53,595 nt of DNA from Zoogloea sp. (GTDB lineage: Bacteria; Pseudomonadota; Gammaproteobacteria; Burkholderiales; Rhodocyclaceae). A program made the translations under genes and the position numbers. The stretch is taken from positions 1 through 53,595 of the forward strand of contig JADKKC010000034.1 in NCBI GenBank assembly GCA_016720685.1. Direction: 5' to 3'. Below the pieces are notes generated by a model. It saw nothing but the letters and a program-made list of their open reading frames with translations, made no database searches and had not been told where the DNA came from. Below, one piece after another: positions 53,156-53,595 of the stretch (its first letter is position 1; each line of letters opens with the position of its first letter).

Positions 53156-53595
53156 ATGAGCACGACAACGCACAACGCCACTGCATCGCCCAAGCCGGAC
53201 AAGCACCGCCAGCCTCCGGGTGGGCCCGACGCGACGCGACTTTACCGAAAGATGCAGGATCTTCGTTCCGGCGTCACCACGGCGATTGACCCGCTTGGCG
53301 TTGCCACACCCATCGTTCACGCCCAGATGGCCTGGCTGCTGCACCCGCAGGAACTCGGTGAGCGCATGGCCCAGCTCCTCTCCGATCTGTGGCAGCTCCA
53401 GTGGCACACGACTCACCGCCTGCTCGGCCTCGATCATCCGGACCCCATTCAGCCCAATGCCGACGATGCCCGCTTCAACGACCCGATCTGGTCCGAGTCG
53501 CCCAACTGGGACATGGTCAAGGACTGGTATCTCGCCTTCACCCACCGCGCTCAGGACATGCTCTACGACACCCCCGGCCTATCGAGCAGGATCGG
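53156..53595 (+). CDS. phaC: Polyhydroxyalkanoate synthase, N-terminal part (runs off the right edge)
   Basis: The 146 visible residues begin MSTTTHNATASPKPDKHRQ and include DDARFNDPIWSESPNWDMVKDWYL, which aligns to the conserved N-terminal block RFxDPxWxxNPxFxxxKQxYL of PHA synthases, in front of the catalytic alpha/beta hydrolase domain that lies beyond the window. PhaC polymerises hydroxyacyl-CoA at the granule surface. GGAG lies about 10 bases before the ATG. The catalytic Cys and class cannot be seen, so assignment to class I is an inference from this N-terminal pattern. Confidence 0.8.
   Translation, partial: MSTTTHNATASPKPDKHRQPPGGPDATRLYRKMQDLRSGVTTAIDPLGVATPIVHAQMAWLLHPQELGERMAQLLSDLWQLQWHTTHRLLGLDHPDPIQPNADDARFNDPIWSESPNWDMVKDWYLAFTHRAQDMLYDTPGLSSRI

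Overview
The window looks like chromosomal DNA of a GC-rich betaproteobacterium, most likely a Rhodocyclales/Zoogloeaceae-type denitrifier. This is inferred from codon use and gene content (aromatic dioxygenase with a branched-chain-type ABC transporter, a NorE-like protein behind an FNR-type box, a class I-like PHA synthase at the right edge). No 16S rRNA is present, so the taxonomy is inference.

Layout. 1-1210: a small helical, Lys-tailed protein gene, preceded by an exact 21-bp-period array of near-palindromes (905-1135), the most unusual feature here. 1211-3476: leftward Bcr/CflA exporter, GNAT and GDP-mannose hydrolase-like Nudix genes, followed by a REPIN-like inverted repeat. 3798-8792: leftward mhpC-like hydrolase, an unknown protein, a CinA-type MoCF domain protein, an EI24 membrane protein, an amidase and a TraB/GumN protein. 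8841-13715: rightward miaA, a macro-like/TIR fusion with a frameshift, a cupin, nadC and an unknown protein. 13800-14720 and 16160-16705 are homopolymer-rich, low-quality sequence and probably assembly artefacts; between them lie slyX, comB and a yybP-ykoY-type Mn riboswitch whose TerC-family gene survives only as its 3' end. 16964-26412: mostly rightward housekeeping genes (rlhA with a frameshift, thioredoxin-like, HIT, MscS-cNMP, methyltransferases, DUF1415), with rbgA leftward.

26416-36114 is an aromatic-acid island. It holds livHMGF (leftward, with a hemerythrin gene), an antC reductase remnant, an AraC-type regulator, antAB (anthranilate/benzoate-type ring-hydroxylating dioxygenase) and a LivK-like binding protein. 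A two-half-site operator with 22-bp spacing occurs upstream of liv, of the antC remnant and of antA, suggesting one regulon run by the AraC protein. 36577-36878: tRNA-His, -Arg and -Pro on the minus strand. 37056-44344: a large PAS histidine kinase, a Pat-like acyl-CoA synthetase/GNAT protein, tag and a hexose-6-P mutarotase. 44541-46961: a small Lys-rich protein, an RRM protein, a NorE/NorF-like pair with an FNR-type box, and an ABM-domain membrane protein. 46987-53595: aldehyde dehydrogenase, LysR regulator, HD-GYP protein (frameshifted), and the start of phaC.

Four otherwise convincing genes (TIR, rlhA, livM, HD-GYP) each carry one single-base indel. With the poly-C/poly-G tracts this points to assembly or sequencing error rather than four real pseudogenes.
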